From Brevibacillus antibioticus (GTDB lineage: Bacteria > Bacillota > Bacilli > Brevibacillales > Brevibacillaceae): 64,000 nt of DNA. Below, piece by piece: positions 34,727 to 43,742 of the stretch. The notes below the pieces were generated by a model, which had not been told where the DNA came from, did not search any database, and saw only the letters and a list, made by a program, of their open reading frames with translations. The stretch's first letter is position 1, and every line of letters starts with the position of its first letter. The position numbers and the translations under genes are program-made. The stretch is taken from positions 1,383,501-1,447,500 of the forward strand of contig NZ_SZNK01000001.1 in assembly GCF_005217615.1 (NCBI RefSeq). Direction: 5' to 3'.

Positions 34727-36136
34727 ATGGTAGTAGGTGAATTTACCACAGAAGTAGACGTGCTCGTAATCGGTGCCGGCCCAGGTGGATATGTTGCAGC
34801 GATTCGTGCTGCTCAAATGGGAAAAACAGTAGCTGTCGTGGAAAAAGGTGAACTGGGCGGCGTGTGCCTGAACGTAGGTTGCATCCCTTCCAAAGCGATG
34901 ATCCACGCTGCACACACATATGAGCACACACAACATACAGAATCCATGGGTATTACTATGGAAAATGTAAAAGTGGATTTTGCTAAAGTACAAGAGTGGA
35001 AAAGCGGCATCGTGAAGCAACTGACTGGTGGCGTAGGCTCCCTCTTCAAAGGCAACAAAATCCAGGTAATCCCTGGTGAAGCGCTGTTCGTAAGTGAAAA
35101 TGAAGTACGTGTATTCCACGGTTATGATGTCAACCGTTATCGCTTCCAGCATTGCATCATTGCAACTGGTTCGCGTCCAATCGAGTTGCCTGCATTCCCG
35201 TTTGGCAAACGTGTAATGTCATCTACTGAAGCGTTGTCCTTGACTGAACTGCCGAAGAGCCTCGTGGTAATCGGCGGCGGATACATCGGTATCGAGCTTG
35301 GTACGGTGTTCGCGAAGTTTGGAACAAAAGTTACGATTTTGGAAGGTTCCGATCAAATCTTGCCAGGATTTGAGCCAGACATGCCACGTTTGGTGGAACG
35401 CAAGCTCAAAAAGCTCGACGTTACCATCCATACAAAAGCACTGGCACAAGGAATGGAAGAGACAGAAAACGGCGTGATCGTGACTGCAGAAGTAAAAGGC
35501 GAGCAACAAAAAATCGAGGCGGAATACGTGCTCGTTACTGTTGGACGCCGTCCGAATACAGATGAACTCGGTATTCGCGATATTGGCATGAACGTGACTG
35601 ACCGTGGGTTGATCGTTGTCGACAAGCAAGGCCGCACGAGCATTCCTAACGTGTACGCGATCGGGGATATCGTAGCAGGTCCTGCGTTGGCTCACAAAGC
35701 TTCTTACGAAGGTAAGGTTGCTGCTGAGGTGATTGCTGGACATCCGGCAGAAGTGGACTACAAAGCGATTCCAGCGGTTGTATTCTGCGATCCAGAAATC
35801 GCAAGCGTTGGTATCAATGAGAAAGAAGCAAAAGAAAAGGGCATCGATTACGTTGTAGGTCGTTTCCCATTCGCAGCAAACGGTCGCGCTCTGTCTGTAA
35901 ATGCAGGCGAAGGCTACGTGAAGCTGATTGCAGAAAAAGAAACGAATCTCGTATTGGGTGCGCAAATCGTTGGTCCAGAAGCATCCAACATCATCGCAGA
36001 GATCGGATTGGCGATCGAAATGGGCGCAACACTCGAAGACATCGAGCTGACCATCCACGCACATCCAACACTGGGTGAAGTAACAATGGAAGCTGCTGAA
36101 TTGGCTCTGGGTCGTCCGATCCACGTCATGAAATAG
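34727..36136 (+). CDS. pdhD: Dihydrolipoamide dehydrogenase (E3)
   Basis: The 469 residues are a flavoprotein disulfide reductase: FAD-binding [19 protein letters not shown], redox disulfide [16 protein letters not shown]-binding [19 protein letters not shown], second FAD motif [17 protein letters not shown] and the active His in HAHPTLGE. It reoxidises the lipoyl arm with NAD+. It begins six bases after pdhC and is followed by a terminator. Confidence 0.97.
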   Translation: MVVGEFTTEVDVLVIGAGPGGYVAAIRAAQMGKTVAVVEKGELGGVCLNVGCIPSKAMIHAAHTYEHTQHTESMGITMENVKVDFAKVQEWKSGIVKQLTGGVGSLFKGNKIQVIPGEALFVSENEVRVFHGYDVNRYRFQHCIIATGSRPIELPAFPFGKRVMSSTEALSLTELPKSLVVIGGGYIGIELGTVFAKFGTKVTILEGSDQILPGFEPDMPRLVERKLKKLDVTIHTKALAQGMEETENGVIVTAEVKGEQQKIEAEYVLVTVGRRPNTDELGIRDIGMNVTDRGLIVVDKQGRTSIPNVYAIGDIVAGPALAHKASYEGKVAAEVIAGHPAEVDYKAIPAVVFCDPEIASVGINEKEAKEKGIDYVVGRFPFAANGRALSVNAGEGYVKLIAEKETNLVLGAQIVGPEASNIIAEIGLAIEMGATLEDIELTIHAHPTLGEVTMEAAELALGRPIHVMK

Positions 36137-36144
36137 AAAGTGGG

Positions 36145-36180
36145 AAAGCCTTGTGCCGGAAATGGGTACAAGGCTTTTTC
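36145..36180 (+). terminator. Terminator of the pdh operon
   Basis: AAAGCCTTGTGCC and GGGTACAAGGCTTTT around GGAAAT, then TTTCTTCC. Confidence 0.88.
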
Positions 36181-36257
36181 TTCCACATCTTACCCTTTCC
36201 ACCAGTTCTTAAATAATGTAAAATAGTGGGAGACAACGTAAGGTGGGGGTCTGCAGC

Positions 36258-36419
36258 ATGGAAATTACGAGTAAGATGATTGATGACTTGCGATTAAAGC
36301 TAGAACGCGCAGCAAAAGATGCAGGTTACAATTTTCTTGACCCTGAAATCGTGAGCATCAGCCAACAATTAGATAAATTAATTGTCGCACATATGCAACA
36401 TGAAAAACGCCCTTCATGA
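36258..36419 (+). CDS. Spo0E-like aspartyl-phosphate phosphatase
   Basis: The 53 residues MEITSKMIDDLRLKLERA and VSISQQLDKLIVAHMQ fit the Spo0E family, whose signature is S-x-x-L-D at the second helix (SQQLDKLI). Members remove phosphate from Spo0A~P and delay sporulation. AGGTGGGGG precedes the ATG by about eight bases. The stop codon is inside the following terminator. Confidence 0.85.
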   Translation: MEITSKMIDDLRLKLERAAKDAGYNFLDPEIVSISQQLDKLIVAHMQHEKRPS

Positions 36420-36430
36420 GGGCGTTTTTG
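36403..36430. terminator. Bidirectional terminator shared by two convergent genes
   Basis: AAAAACGCCCT and AGGGCGTTTTT around TCATGA form a perfect stem. It holds the stop codons of both the Spo0E-like gene and the leftward gene at 36414. Confidence 0.9.
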
Positions 36431-37169
36431 GTTGAGTGGGTACTTCCGAAATGGAATAAAGCAAATGGGCATTCCAGCCCTTTTTCGTAAGCGTGGGTTC
36501 TTGGGCATAATAATAGCTAGGATACAGAATCAGATGCTGCGCATCATAGCTAGGACCATTACTCGGACAGGTAAGCTGATTCGTTTCTGTGTCATAAGTA
36601 ATTTCGGGCGAAATGGATTGGAGATAGGTAGTAAGGGATTCGATTCCTTGCAAAGAGTAATAAATCCGTTCTGCTTCACGCACAAATTTTGGAGCAATTG
36701 CCTCCCAATTCGCCTCAAAAAATAGCTGCCAATAAGATGATACGAATAGGCTAAAACGGCCTTTCACATAATCGGCGTCCTCTTCTAAATCGAAGGCTAC
36801 AGCAGGAGCATTGTGATGTATGATCCACTCCTCCAAGATCGGTTTCATACTACGCACGAAATGATCGGTAGGAAGTGTTACGAAATACTCATATTGATCA
36901 TCGACAGCCATCACACCTTTTGTATGTAGGGGGTCAAATGAGTCAGGGATCCCATATCGAAAGAGGGGGACAAAATAGCCCCATTCTTTCAAAAGACGGG
37001 CAGATTCAAACTGCCCTAACTTTTCTTCGGTCCAATACGCAAATCGCTCGGGAGGTGTCTCTTGGGCGAGTGTATACAAGCTGGCAGCCATCTCGTACAG
37101 CGGGGAAACACTATAGCTGAATAAATTGGAAAGAGGGCTATGGTTGCCCGGAAGTGGAATGGTGATCAT
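36414..37169 (-). CDS. Hypothetical protein, 251 residues
   Basis: Translation from ATG 37169 (MITIPLPGNHSPLSNLFSYS) uses GGAGGT nine bases upstream; the GTG at 37175 is only three bases from it. The protein is rich in Trp and Tyr with no membrane helix. The start (SPLYEMAASLYTLAQETP) resembles the N-terminal ligand domain of some ArsR-type regulators, but no helix-turn-helix follows. It may be a truncated regulator or a separate family. Confidence 0.6.
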   Translation of the reverse strand: MITIPLPGNHSPLSNLFSYSVSPLYEMAASLYTLAQETPPERFAYWTEEKLGQFESARLLKEWGYFVPLFRYGIPDSFDPLHTKGVMAVDDQYEYFVTLPTDHFVRSMKPILEEWIIHHNAPAVAFDLEEDADYVKGRFSLFVSSYWQLFFEANWEAIAPKFVREAERIYYSLQGIESLTTYLQSISPEITYDTETNQLTCPSNGPSYDAQHLILYPSYYYAQEPTLTKKGWNAHLLYSISEVPTQPKTPS

Positions 37170-37244
37170 CTTCACTTAACCTCCATCAAGGATACTAAAT
37201 TTATCATAGTGCATCCTTGTGGGACAATTCAATCTTTTTTGGTG

Positions 37245-37293
37245 TAAAAAAAAGGAAGAGCAGAGACACCCGACTGCAATGGAGCCGGGTGCT
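37245..37293 (-). terminator. Terminator of the small leftward gene
   Basis: On the minus strand CACCCGGCT and AGTCGGGTG pair, followed at a distance by TTTTTTTT. Confidence 0.65.
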
Positions 37294-37298
37294 ACTCC

Positions 37299-37448
37299 TT
37301 ATCCTTCTCGTGTTTGAATGGACCGCGAATGATTTTGTTGCTTCACTTTTTTAGAGCCGGGCTGGGGTTCCCCAGTCTGTTCGAGCGGTTGAGCTACGTT
37401 ATTGTAAGTTTGATGCGGATTTTCATCCAAAATATGATCCTTTTCCAT
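37299..37448 (-). CDS. Small hydrophilic protein, 49 residues
   Basis: MEKDHILDENPHQTYNNVAQ is rich in Gln, Asn and Pro and ends SIQTREG. AGAAGGAG precedes the ATG by nine bases. Such short Gln/Asn-rich proteins without hydrophobic residues are typical of spore-former small proteins; no function is known to me. Confidence 0.6.
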   Translation of the reverse strand: MEKDHILDENPHQTYNNVAQPLEQTGEPQPGSKKVKQQNHSRSIQTREG

Positions 37449-37581
37449 AAAATCAACTCCTTCTTTACCTAGTTTGGCGTAAACACATGATGACGAATCA
37501 TAGGAAATGCTGGTATTCTATAATGAGATTGTTCCAAACTCGTATGGTGAGGAAGCATGTCCGCATTTAGAAGGAATTGAT

Positions 37582-37695
37582 ATGTTGTCAAAACTACAGA
37601 ATGGCACGATACTGTTTATAGAACATAATATTTATTATGTAAACAATAAACGAGCTCTGCTGGTCTGGAAGGAGCGAGAACTATGCCGGTCTTAA
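37582..37695 (+). CDS. Possible 37-residue protein overlapping the HEPN gene
   Basis: An ATG with AGAAGGAATT upstream starts MLSKLQNGTILFIEHNIYYV and ends 13 bases inside the HEPN gene. The end of this frame covers the HEPN ribosome binding site, so translation may be coupled. It could also be chance. Confidence 0.35.
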   Translation: MLSKLQNGTILFIEHNIYYVNNKRALLVWKERELCRS

Positions 37696-38540
37696 TCGCC
37701 CCCGTTTTCAATTCAACAACAGCACAGCCCGTTCGGATCGATTTGCCTAATTCGTACACGCTCATATCAGGCGCAAAGCGGCCATATGAGATCGCGTCTC
37801 GTTTCTTGCGTAATGAGATGGACGAGAACAAGCGAACCTTTGATTTGCGTGTAGATCCCAGCAGTTTATTTTTAGTTGCGGATCACGAAGAGATGAAAGT
37901 AACGGATGATCGGGTGTGGATTGAAGAAATCGAAAGTAAGTTGAATCTAGCGTCCACAATGGGGACTTGTTCGATTCCTTACGTCATCACTGTCAATGAC
38001 AATATGTATGGTATTACGTATTTAAAGCGATCGCTTGATGGTGACAAGTACACTTTTGATGATGAAACGGCTGGAATTTTTACTTCATTAGTCGAACAGA
38101 AGCTACCGTCCCTTGCTTTTCGTCGCTATGCGCTTTCGCTGGAGAAGAAAAACTACGAGGATCAACTGTTGGATCTGTGGATTGCATTGGAATCATTGTT
38201 CGTTCCCGATGGCAAAAAAGGCGAGATTACCTATAAATTGCGTGTTCGAATGGCGTACTATTTTGGAGAAACCGCCTTGCAGCGTGAACGGATTGCACAG
38301 TTTGTAAAAAAATCGTACAATCATCGCTCAGAGATTGTGCATAGCGGCAAGCTGTTCGGTGACAAGCTGGCTACAGAGGTCACTATGCTGAGGACGATGA
38401 CACGAGCCGCGATTTTGAACATCGCCGGGGAAAGTGTCAACCTTCAGGATATGCGTGTCCGGCTAGATGAATTGGTATTTACGGGCGAATCTTATGTGGC
38501 AAGGTACGGTCCTACTTTTTTTGAAAGAATTTTGTTGTAA
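37683..38540 (+). CDS. HEPN-domain (Apea-like) protein
   Basis: The 285 residues have two parts. Residues 1 to about 145 are strand-rich with no known motif. Residues 150-285 are helical and match Apea-like HEPN domains: QLLDLWIALESLFVPDGKKG, KLRVRMAYYFG and SYNHRSEIVHSG, which contains Arg215 and His220 in the R-x4-H arrangement of HEPN RNases. AAGGAGCGAG precedes the ATG. HEPN proteins act in toxin, defence or RNA-turnover systems; there is no obvious antitoxin beside it apart from the overlapping small frame. Confidence 0.75.
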   Translation: MPVLIAPVFNSTTAQPVRIDLPNSYTLISGAKRPYEIASRFLRNEMDENKRTFDLRVDPSSLFLVADHEEMKVTDDRVWIEEIESKLNLASTMGTCSIPYVITVNDNMYGITYLKRSLDGDKYTFDDETAGIFTSLVEQKLPSLAFRRYALSLEKKNYEDQLLDLWIALESLFVPDGKKGEITYKLRVRMAYYFGETALQRERIAQFVKKSYNHRSEIVHSGKLFGDKLATEVTMLRTMTRAAILNIAGESVNLQDMRVRLDELVFTGESYVARYGPTFFERILL

Positions 38541-38578
38541 GCCTCATAGAGGAAACAGATCAGGAGGAAGAATAGAGC

Positions 38579-40150
38579 ATGAGTGTTTTGATTGTAGAGA
38601 ATTTGTCCCATGGTTTTGGGGACCGTGTGTTGTTTCGTGATGTGTCTTTCCGTTTGCAACCGAATGACCGTGTAGGACTCGTAGGCGCAAATGGTACTGG
38701 GAAATCAACGATGATGGGGATTTTGACAGGCCAAAACTTGCCTGATAACGGTCGTATTGAATGGATGCCCAAAATCGAATACGGATATTTGGATCAGCAT
38801 ACCAAGCTACAAGCTGGTAAAACGATTCGTGACGTACTCAAGGATGCCTTCCTGCCATTGTTGGAGCAAGAGGCTGAACTGATGACGATTGGGGAAAAGA
38901 TGGCCGAGGCAACTCCAGAGGAACTGGAAGAATTGCTGGAGCGTATGGGCGAAATTCAAGACAAGCTGGAAACGAGCGGCTTTTATTTGATCGATGCAAA
39001 AGTAGATGAAATCGCCAACGCTTTGGGTTTGAGTGCAATCGGTTTGGAGCGCGATGTTGCATCCCTCTCTGGTGGTCAGCGTACCAAGGTTCTTTTGGCA
39101 AAATTGCTGCTGGAACAACCTACTGTTCTTTTGCTAGATGAGCCGACGAACTACTTGGATGAAGAGCATATCGTGTGGCTGAAAAACTACCTGAAGGAAT
39201 ATCCATATGCCTTCATGCTGATTTCCCATGACACGACCTTCATGAACGAAGTCGTGAATGTGATTTATCATTTGGAATTTACCAAGTTGAATCGTTACAC
39301 AGGGAACTACGAATCCTTCCTGGCACAGTCTGAGACAAAACGCAGTCAGCACTTTGACGCATTTGAGAAGCAGCAGGAAGAAATCGCTAAAATGGAAGAT
39401 TTTATTGCGCGCAATAAAGCACGTGCTTCTACTACCGGTCGCGCGAAGAGCCGTCAAAAGCAGCTCGATAAAATGGATCGCATCGACAAGCCGGAAACGG
39501 CTGCGAAACCTTCGTTTATCTTTAAAGAATCCCGGGCAAGTAGCCGTTTTGTCATCGAGGCTGAAAACCTGGAGATCGGATATTCTCATCCATTGCTGCC
39601 TAAGCTGAGTGTAAAGCTGGAGCGGGGTGAAAAAGTAGCCATTGTCGGCATGAACGGTGTCGGTAAGTCTACCCTGTTGAAAACGTTGCTGGGTGTGATT
39701 CCTCCGCTGGATGGAAAGCTGGAAAAAGGCGACTTCCTCCATCCTGCTTACTTCGAGCAAGAAGTAAAGGCGAAGCCAATTACCGCACTCGATGATGTAT
39801 GGAATGATTTCCCTTCCATGAATAACCATGAGGTTCGCGGAGCACTTGCACGTTGTGGCTTGAAAAACGAGCATATCAACCGGAATATGAATGCTCTGTC
39901 CGGGGGCGAGCAAGCAAAAGTTCGTCTTTGTAAATTACTGCAACGCGAAAGCAACTGGCTAGTGTTTGACGAGCCGACGAACCACTTGGATGTCGTCGCT
40001 AAGGAAGAGCTCAAACGCTCCTTGAAGGAGTTCAAAGGGACTGTTCTTCTCGTATGTCACGAACCTGAATTTTATGAGGATTGGGTTACACAGACGTGGG
40101 ATGTTGAGAAGTGGAGCTTGGAACAGGCAAAAACTCCGATAAAATTGTAA
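38579..40150 (+). CDS. ABC-F family ATPase
   Basis: The 523-residue protein has two ABC domains without membrane segments: Walker A GANGTGKST (near 38-46) and GMNGVGKST (near 358-366), signature SLSGGQRTKV and ALSGGEQAKV, Walker B LLLDEPTNYLD and LVFDEPTNHLD, separated by the charged linker (PtIM) at about 240-310. ABC-F proteins act on the ribosome E site, in translation regulation or antibiotic resistance. It is closest to the YbiT/Uup type rather than to known resistance forms, as far as motifs tell. CAGGAGGAAG precedes the ATG. Confidence 0.9.
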   Translation: MSVLIVENLSHGFGDRVLFRDVSFRLQPNDRVGLVGANGTGKSTMMGILTGQNLPDNGRIEWMPKIEYGYLDQHTKLQAGKTIRDVLKDAFLPLLEQEAELMTIGEKMAEATPEELEELLERMGEIQDKLETSGFYLIDAKVDEIANALGLSAIGLERDVASLSGGQRTKVLLAKLLLEQPTVLLLDEPTNYLDEEHIVWLKNYLKEYPYAFMLISHDTTFMNEVVNVIYHLEFTKLNRYTGNYESFLAQSETKRSQHFDAFEKQQEEIAKMEDFIARNKARASTTGRAKSRQKQLDKMDRIDKPETAAKPSFIFKESRASSRFVIEAENLEIGYSHPLLPKLSVKLERGEKVAIVGMNGVGKSTLLKTLLGVIPPLDGKLEKGDFLHPAYFEQEVKAKPITALDDVWNDFPSMNNHEVRGALARCGLKNEHINRNMNALSGGEQAKVRLCKLLQRESNWLVFDEPTNHLDVVAKEELKRSLKEFKGTVLLVCHEPEFYEDWVTQTWDVEKWSLEQAKTPIKL

Positions 40151-40154
40151 AAGC

Positions 40155-40197
40155 AAAAACAGGCAGCCACCTATTGGGTGAGACTGCCTGTTTTTTT
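40155..40197. terminator. Terminator of the ABC-F gene
   Basis: AAAAACAGGCAG and CTGCCTGTTTTT around a 20-base middle, then TTTATG. Confidence 0.88.
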
Positions 40198-40711
40198 ATG
40201 TGAGTGACGCATTTCGCATACGGATCATGGAAAAGTGCAGACTGCTTTTTAGTAATGCATCTCGAAGCGGCAACAGGGAAGGAGTAATTCTCAACTCAAT
40301 ATCCGCTTGGCTAAGGCAGTGCACGAGGTCACCTAATGGCCTTACGTCTAGTGGCGTAACGGTTTCCTTTGACAAATAGTAGCCCGCGCCTTCGTCCCAG
40401 CAATAAAAAGATTCTGGTGAGAAGGTATATTCATATAGCTTTGTTTGTGTAAGCTCGGAATACCATTTGCTCTCGATAGCCATAACCATGTTAGCGCTCG
40501 TCAAACCAAGAAAGCGCTCGACGTCTGCTGACTCGGAATCTGCTTTTTTGTAAAAACAAATTCTTGGGCAATCTCGTGGTAAAAAATACATCGGCGCTCG
40601 TGCTTCATCAATCGCCCACACAGCGGGAGCAAGTGTGGGATGGGAGGGATGGGCGCGAGGCTGAAATATCGTAATAGTCGGATCTTCACTATAATGAAAA
40701 AGTCTTTGCAT
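40196..40711 (-). CDS. DUF6886 family protein
   Basis: The 171 residues match DUF6886: MQRLFHYSEDPTITIFQPRA, VWAIDEARAPMYFLPRDCPR and the C-terminal IELRITPSLLPLRDAL. The role is unknown. GGGGAGGTC precedes the start. Tight spacing to the glycosidase gene upstream (35 bases) suggests one leftward unit. Confidence 0.8.
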   Translation of the reverse strand: MQRLFHYSEDPTITIFQPRAHPSHPTLAPAVWAIDEARAPMYFLPRDCPRICFYKKADSESADVERFLGLTSANMVMAIESKWYSELTQTKLYEYTFSPESFYCWDEGAGYYLSKETVTPLDVRPLGDLVHCLSQADIELRITPSLLPLRDALLKSSLHFSMIRMRNASLT

Positions 40712-40746
40712 AAATCAGTGACCTCCCCGATCCCCTCTACACTTCC

Positions 40747-41817
40747 TTAAAAAACAGCCCACGCATTTGGCAAATAGCGGCCTCGATGATACGGAGAAGA
40801 TGTCTTCGTGATGGCTTCACCGTTGTGCAGCATCATGGAGCTGGAACCACCGTCCATGGCCATTGCTGTAACCACACCGCGCTCGGCCAATACTTCCGCC
40901 ATGTCGTTCATGCTTGCGCCGATGGAATGGCCGGGCTGACGTCCGTCAATGACAGCAAATACGATCGTACCGTCTTCTTTTTGTCCAATTGCGGTACGCG
41001 GTTGAATCCCCCAGCTTTTGGCAGGCTTTCCTTCAAACATATTTTTCCCGTTTACAATCAACTGCGGACGGAAGCTCACAGCGTCACGCACGCCCATTTT
41101 TACGAGTTCCTCAGCCGAGTAGCTGCCCGTAATCAGTTTACCGTCGTAGGTAAGCCCTAACGCCGTTTCTCCGCTTCTCGGGTTGTAACCCTGCAAAATC
41201 TTTCCGTCGTGAATGACGACGCCATAGGCTCGCGCTCCTTTGCCGTAGCCGTCTGGGTCAGAGAATCCGCTGGCATTGACAATCCCGATGGCTCCTGTTT
41301 TCTTTACAAACTCATCCAGTAAATCTCCACGGTCCTTGCGATTGGTGACGACGAGACGTACTCTGCTCGGATCGCTAATGTACATGATTTTTCCTTTAAA
41401 GTAATAACTACCTTTCGAGACGTCAATTTCCTCGATCTCGATTAGTTCTTTTGGTTTCTCCGGAAGTGTGACGGTTACCAGATTCGATTTCGGCGGAATG
41501 GCAGGTCCTGTCGTGACTGTGCCTGTGCCTTCGGAATTGATAACGGTCGGATGTGTAATTTGCTGCTTTAGTTCTTTCAGTTTTTCCTCAGGCAAAAATG
41601 TATAGGGGGCCCAGTAATCGTGCTGGGTTGTCAGCAAAGTACCTGCCGCCCACTCGCGCAATTCTACTCCGTTTTTCGTACCAAATAAAAAAATAATTCC
41701 CAGTAGAGCTAAGGTTGTACAGGTTAAGGCAGTTCCAAGCATCCATTTCTTAACCCAACGCCATGGTCTTTTGCGCTTGGTTCGCTTGCGTGTGCGTGTG
41801 CGCGACAACATCTCCAT
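40747..41817 (-). CDS. NAGPA-type phosphodiester glycosidase, membrane-anchored
   Basis: The 356 residues carry a very basic N-terminus (RTRTRKRTKRKR), a single membrane helix at about 27-48, a linker with Pro/Thr, and a PF09992 domain at about 150-356: GIVNASGFSDPDG, QPRTAIGQKEDGTIVFAVIDGRQPGHSIGASM and AMAMDGGSSSMM. Family members cleave N-acetylglucosamine phosphodiesters and act on wall teichoic or exopolysaccharide. The catalytic side is outside the cell. Confidence 0.88.
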   Translation of the reverse strand: MEMLSRTRTRKRTKRKRPWRWVKKWMLGTALTCTTLALLGIIFLFGTKNGVELREWAAGTLLTTQHDYWAPYTFLPEEKLKELKQQITHPTVINSEGTGTVTTGPAIPPKSNLVTVTLPEKPKELIEIEEIDVSKGSYYFKGKIMYISDPSRVRLVVTNRKDRGDLLDEFVKKTGAIGIVNASGFSDPDGYGKGARAYGVVIHDGKILQGYNPRSGETALGLTYDGKLITGSYSAEELVKMGVRDAVSFRPQLIVNGKNMFEGKPAKSWGIQPRTAIGQKEDGTIVFAVIDGRQPGHSIGASMNDMAEVLAERGVVTAMAMDGGSSSMMLHNGEAITKTSSPYHRGRYLPNAWAVF

Positions 41818-41952
41818 TCACTATTCACATCCATCTAACAAATTGTACGAGGGTTATCATTCCTAAAGGAAGAGACGTATGAGTGGGAAAAAGGTTTCAG
41901 GAAAATAATATGTGATCACTGTGGTCAAAATAAAGAACAGGAGGTGATAGGT

Positions 41953-42096
41953 GTGCGTGACTATGATGAGGCGTTTCAAAAAGAAGTAGAGGAGTACATG
42001 GAAAGTCCAAAAGGGACACGTAACCAAACCACCAGCCGGGACCGTCAAGACCAGGGTGAGAAGCAGGAGACCCGTTTCGATTCCAATAACGGGTAG
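41953..42096 (+). CDS. Small hydrophilic protein, 47 residues
   Basis: A GTG behind a perfect AGGAGGTGAT reads MRDYDEAFQKEVEEYMESPK and continues as a Gln/Arg/Asp-rich tail. Charged composition, no hydrophobic core. The strong start signal makes it a likely real gene. A hairpin terminator follows. Confidence 0.65.
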   Translation: MRDYDEAFQKEVEEYMESPKGTRNQTTSRDRQDQGEKQETRFDSNNG

Positions 42097-42106
42097 AAGG
42101 AAGGTC

Positions 42107-42139
42107 AGGCGAAGTCCAAAGCGGATTTCGCCTGTTTTT
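42107..42139 (+). terminator. Terminator
   Basis: AGGCGAA and TTCGCCT around GTCCAAAGCGGA, followed by GTTTTTATC. Confidence 0.75.
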
Positions 42140-42248
42140 ATCTGTCTCTACATGAACCTTACCTCACGAGGGCTGGCTTACCTCTGTATTCTACCTGTAA
42201 AGTGTGGTAAGCTTACCCAATGCACGACTTTATGCCAGGAGGGTTTTT

Positions 42249-43493
42249 GTGAGCACCACGTTTGAAGATTTACAAATTAGCGCACCGCTGTTGACTATAT
42301 TGCGAGAGCGAAAAATGGAAACACCGACACCTGTACAGAGTGAAGCCATCCCGTTGATTATGGCTGGTCGAGATGCCTTGATTGAATCACCGACAGGGAC
42401 AGGCAAGACGTTTGCTTATCTCTTGCCGATTTTATCGAAAATCAATATGGAGCAAAAAGATGTACAGGCTATTGTACTCGCACCGACGCATGAGCTTGTT
42501 GTTCAGATTGCGCGGGAAGCAGAAAGCCTTCTGCCTGGGAAGGACACGGCCGTGATGTCCATTATTGGCGGAGTCGATGTGAAACGCCAAATCGAGAGAC
42601 TGAAAAAGAAGCCTGTATTGATCGTAGCAACACCAGGAAGACTGTTGGAGCTGATTGAGCAGCGCAAGCTAAAGGTCCATGAAGTAAAGACAGTTGTTGT
42701 CGACGAGGCAGACCGAATGCTGGATGCGGGCTTTGGCAAGCCAGTTCAAGAGGTCATGAAAAAAACACTGCGTGATACACAACGCCTGTTATTCTCAGCG
42801 ACAATCGCAGAGGAAGTCGTACATACGGCTGAAATTTTCACAAAAGATGCTGCCGTTATTCGCGCAGCAGCTCCAGAAGGCGCCGCAGGGGTAGCACACA
42901 TGTATTTGGTCACTGACCCACGCAAAAAGGTGGACACGCTCCGTCGTTTGCTGCGCCTCGTCAATGTTCGCTCGTCGATTGTTTTTGTTAATCAAATCGA
43001 AAAAGTGGACGAGGTTGTATCGAAGCTCAACTACCACAATTTGCCATGCAGACTCCTGCACCGTGATGCTACAAAAGAAGAGCGTGCCCGCACCCTGCAA
43101 CAATTCCGAGATGGAGCATTCCCCGTCTTGATTACGACAGATGTATCGGCACGTGGCATTGATATTCCAGGTGTGGAATGTATTGTTCATTACGATCCTG
43201 CATCGGACGCTGACACGTACATTCATCGCAGTGGGCGAACTGGGCGTATGGGGCGTGCCGGACTGGTATTTTCGATTATTACGACACAGGAACGTTTTAT
43301 CATCGAAAAATTTTCCAAGCAAACAGGTTTGCCGATTGCTGAAAAATTCATGACGCACGGAGCGCTGGAAGATCCGCGTCCTGTGCGAAAGCCTGCGCCA
43401 GCACAAAAGTCAGGAGCTCCAGCCAAAAATACGAGCCCTGCCAAACGGAATCAAAATCGTGCACATAAGAAGGGCGGCTTTGGAACAAAGTAG
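42249..43493 (+). CDS. DEAD-box RNA helicase
   Basis: The 414 residues contain all main motifs: Q motif TPTPVQSEAIP, motif I SPTGTGKT, Ia APTHELVVQ, II VDEADRML, III SATIAEEV, IV SIVFVN, V TTDVSARGIDI and VI HRSGRTGRMGR, followed by a basic tail (PAPAQKSGAPAKNTSPAKRNQN) that may help RNA binding. The start is a GTG with CAGGAGGG eight bases upstream. It is close to CshB/DeaD-type cold-shock helicases in general but a strict assignment is not possible here. Confidence 0.92.
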   Translation: MSTTFEDLQISAPLLTILRERKMETPTPVQSEAIPLIMAGRDALIESPTGTGKTFAYLLPILSKINMEQKDVQAIVLAPTHELVVQIAREAESLLPGKDTAVMSIIGGVDVKRQIERLKKKPVLIVATPGRLLELIEQRKLKVHEVKTVVVDEADRMLDAGFGKPVQEVMKKTLRDTQRLLFSATIAEEVVHTAEIFTKDAAVIRAAAPEGAAGVAHMYLVTDPRKKVDTLRRLLRLVNVRSSIVFVNQIEKVDEVVSKLNYHNLPCRLLHRDATKEERARTLQQFRDGAFPVLITTDVSARGIDIPGVECIVHYDPASDADTYIHRSGRTGRMGRAGLVFSIITTQERFIIEKFSKQTGLPIAEKFMTHGALEDPRPVRKPAPAQKSGAPAKNTSPAKRNQNRAHKKGGFGTK

Positions 43494-43529
43494 GACAAGA
43501 AGTACACAACTTGTCTGCAGGAGGTTTCC

Positions 43530-43685
43530 ATGCGCAAAGATCGCTTATATGAAGAGGATTTGCTGGTAAATGGCACAGTTGGTGGAGAAGTTCTGACGAA
43601 ACACGAACGACAAGTGCTGCGCCAGGAAGCAGGGGAACTGAGGGAAAAGATGGAACAGGCGAAACAAGAGCCGATTGCAGAATGA
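43530..43685 (+). CDS. Small acidic/helical protein, 51 residues
   Basis: MRKDRLYEEDLLVNGTVGGE is followed by an amphipathic helix rich in Glu, Gln and Lys (HERQVLRQEAGELREKME). AGGAGG precedes the ATG by six bases. It lies 36 bases after the helicase gene and is followed by a terminator, so the two may form an operon. Confidence 0.65.
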   Translation: MRKDRLYEEDLLVNGTVGGEVLTKHERQVLRQEAGELREKMEQAKQEPIAE

Positions 43686-43696
43686 ATGACGAAGAA

Positions 43697-43742
43697 GAGC
43701 AGGGAGAATCCGTGAAGTTTACGGATGCCCTGCTCTTTTTTC
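43697..43742. terminator. Bidirectional terminator
   Basis: AGAGCAGGG...CCCTGCTCT with an inner hairpin (AATCCGTG...TACGGAT), then TTTTTTC. It overlaps the end of the leftward kinase gene. Confidence 0.85.
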
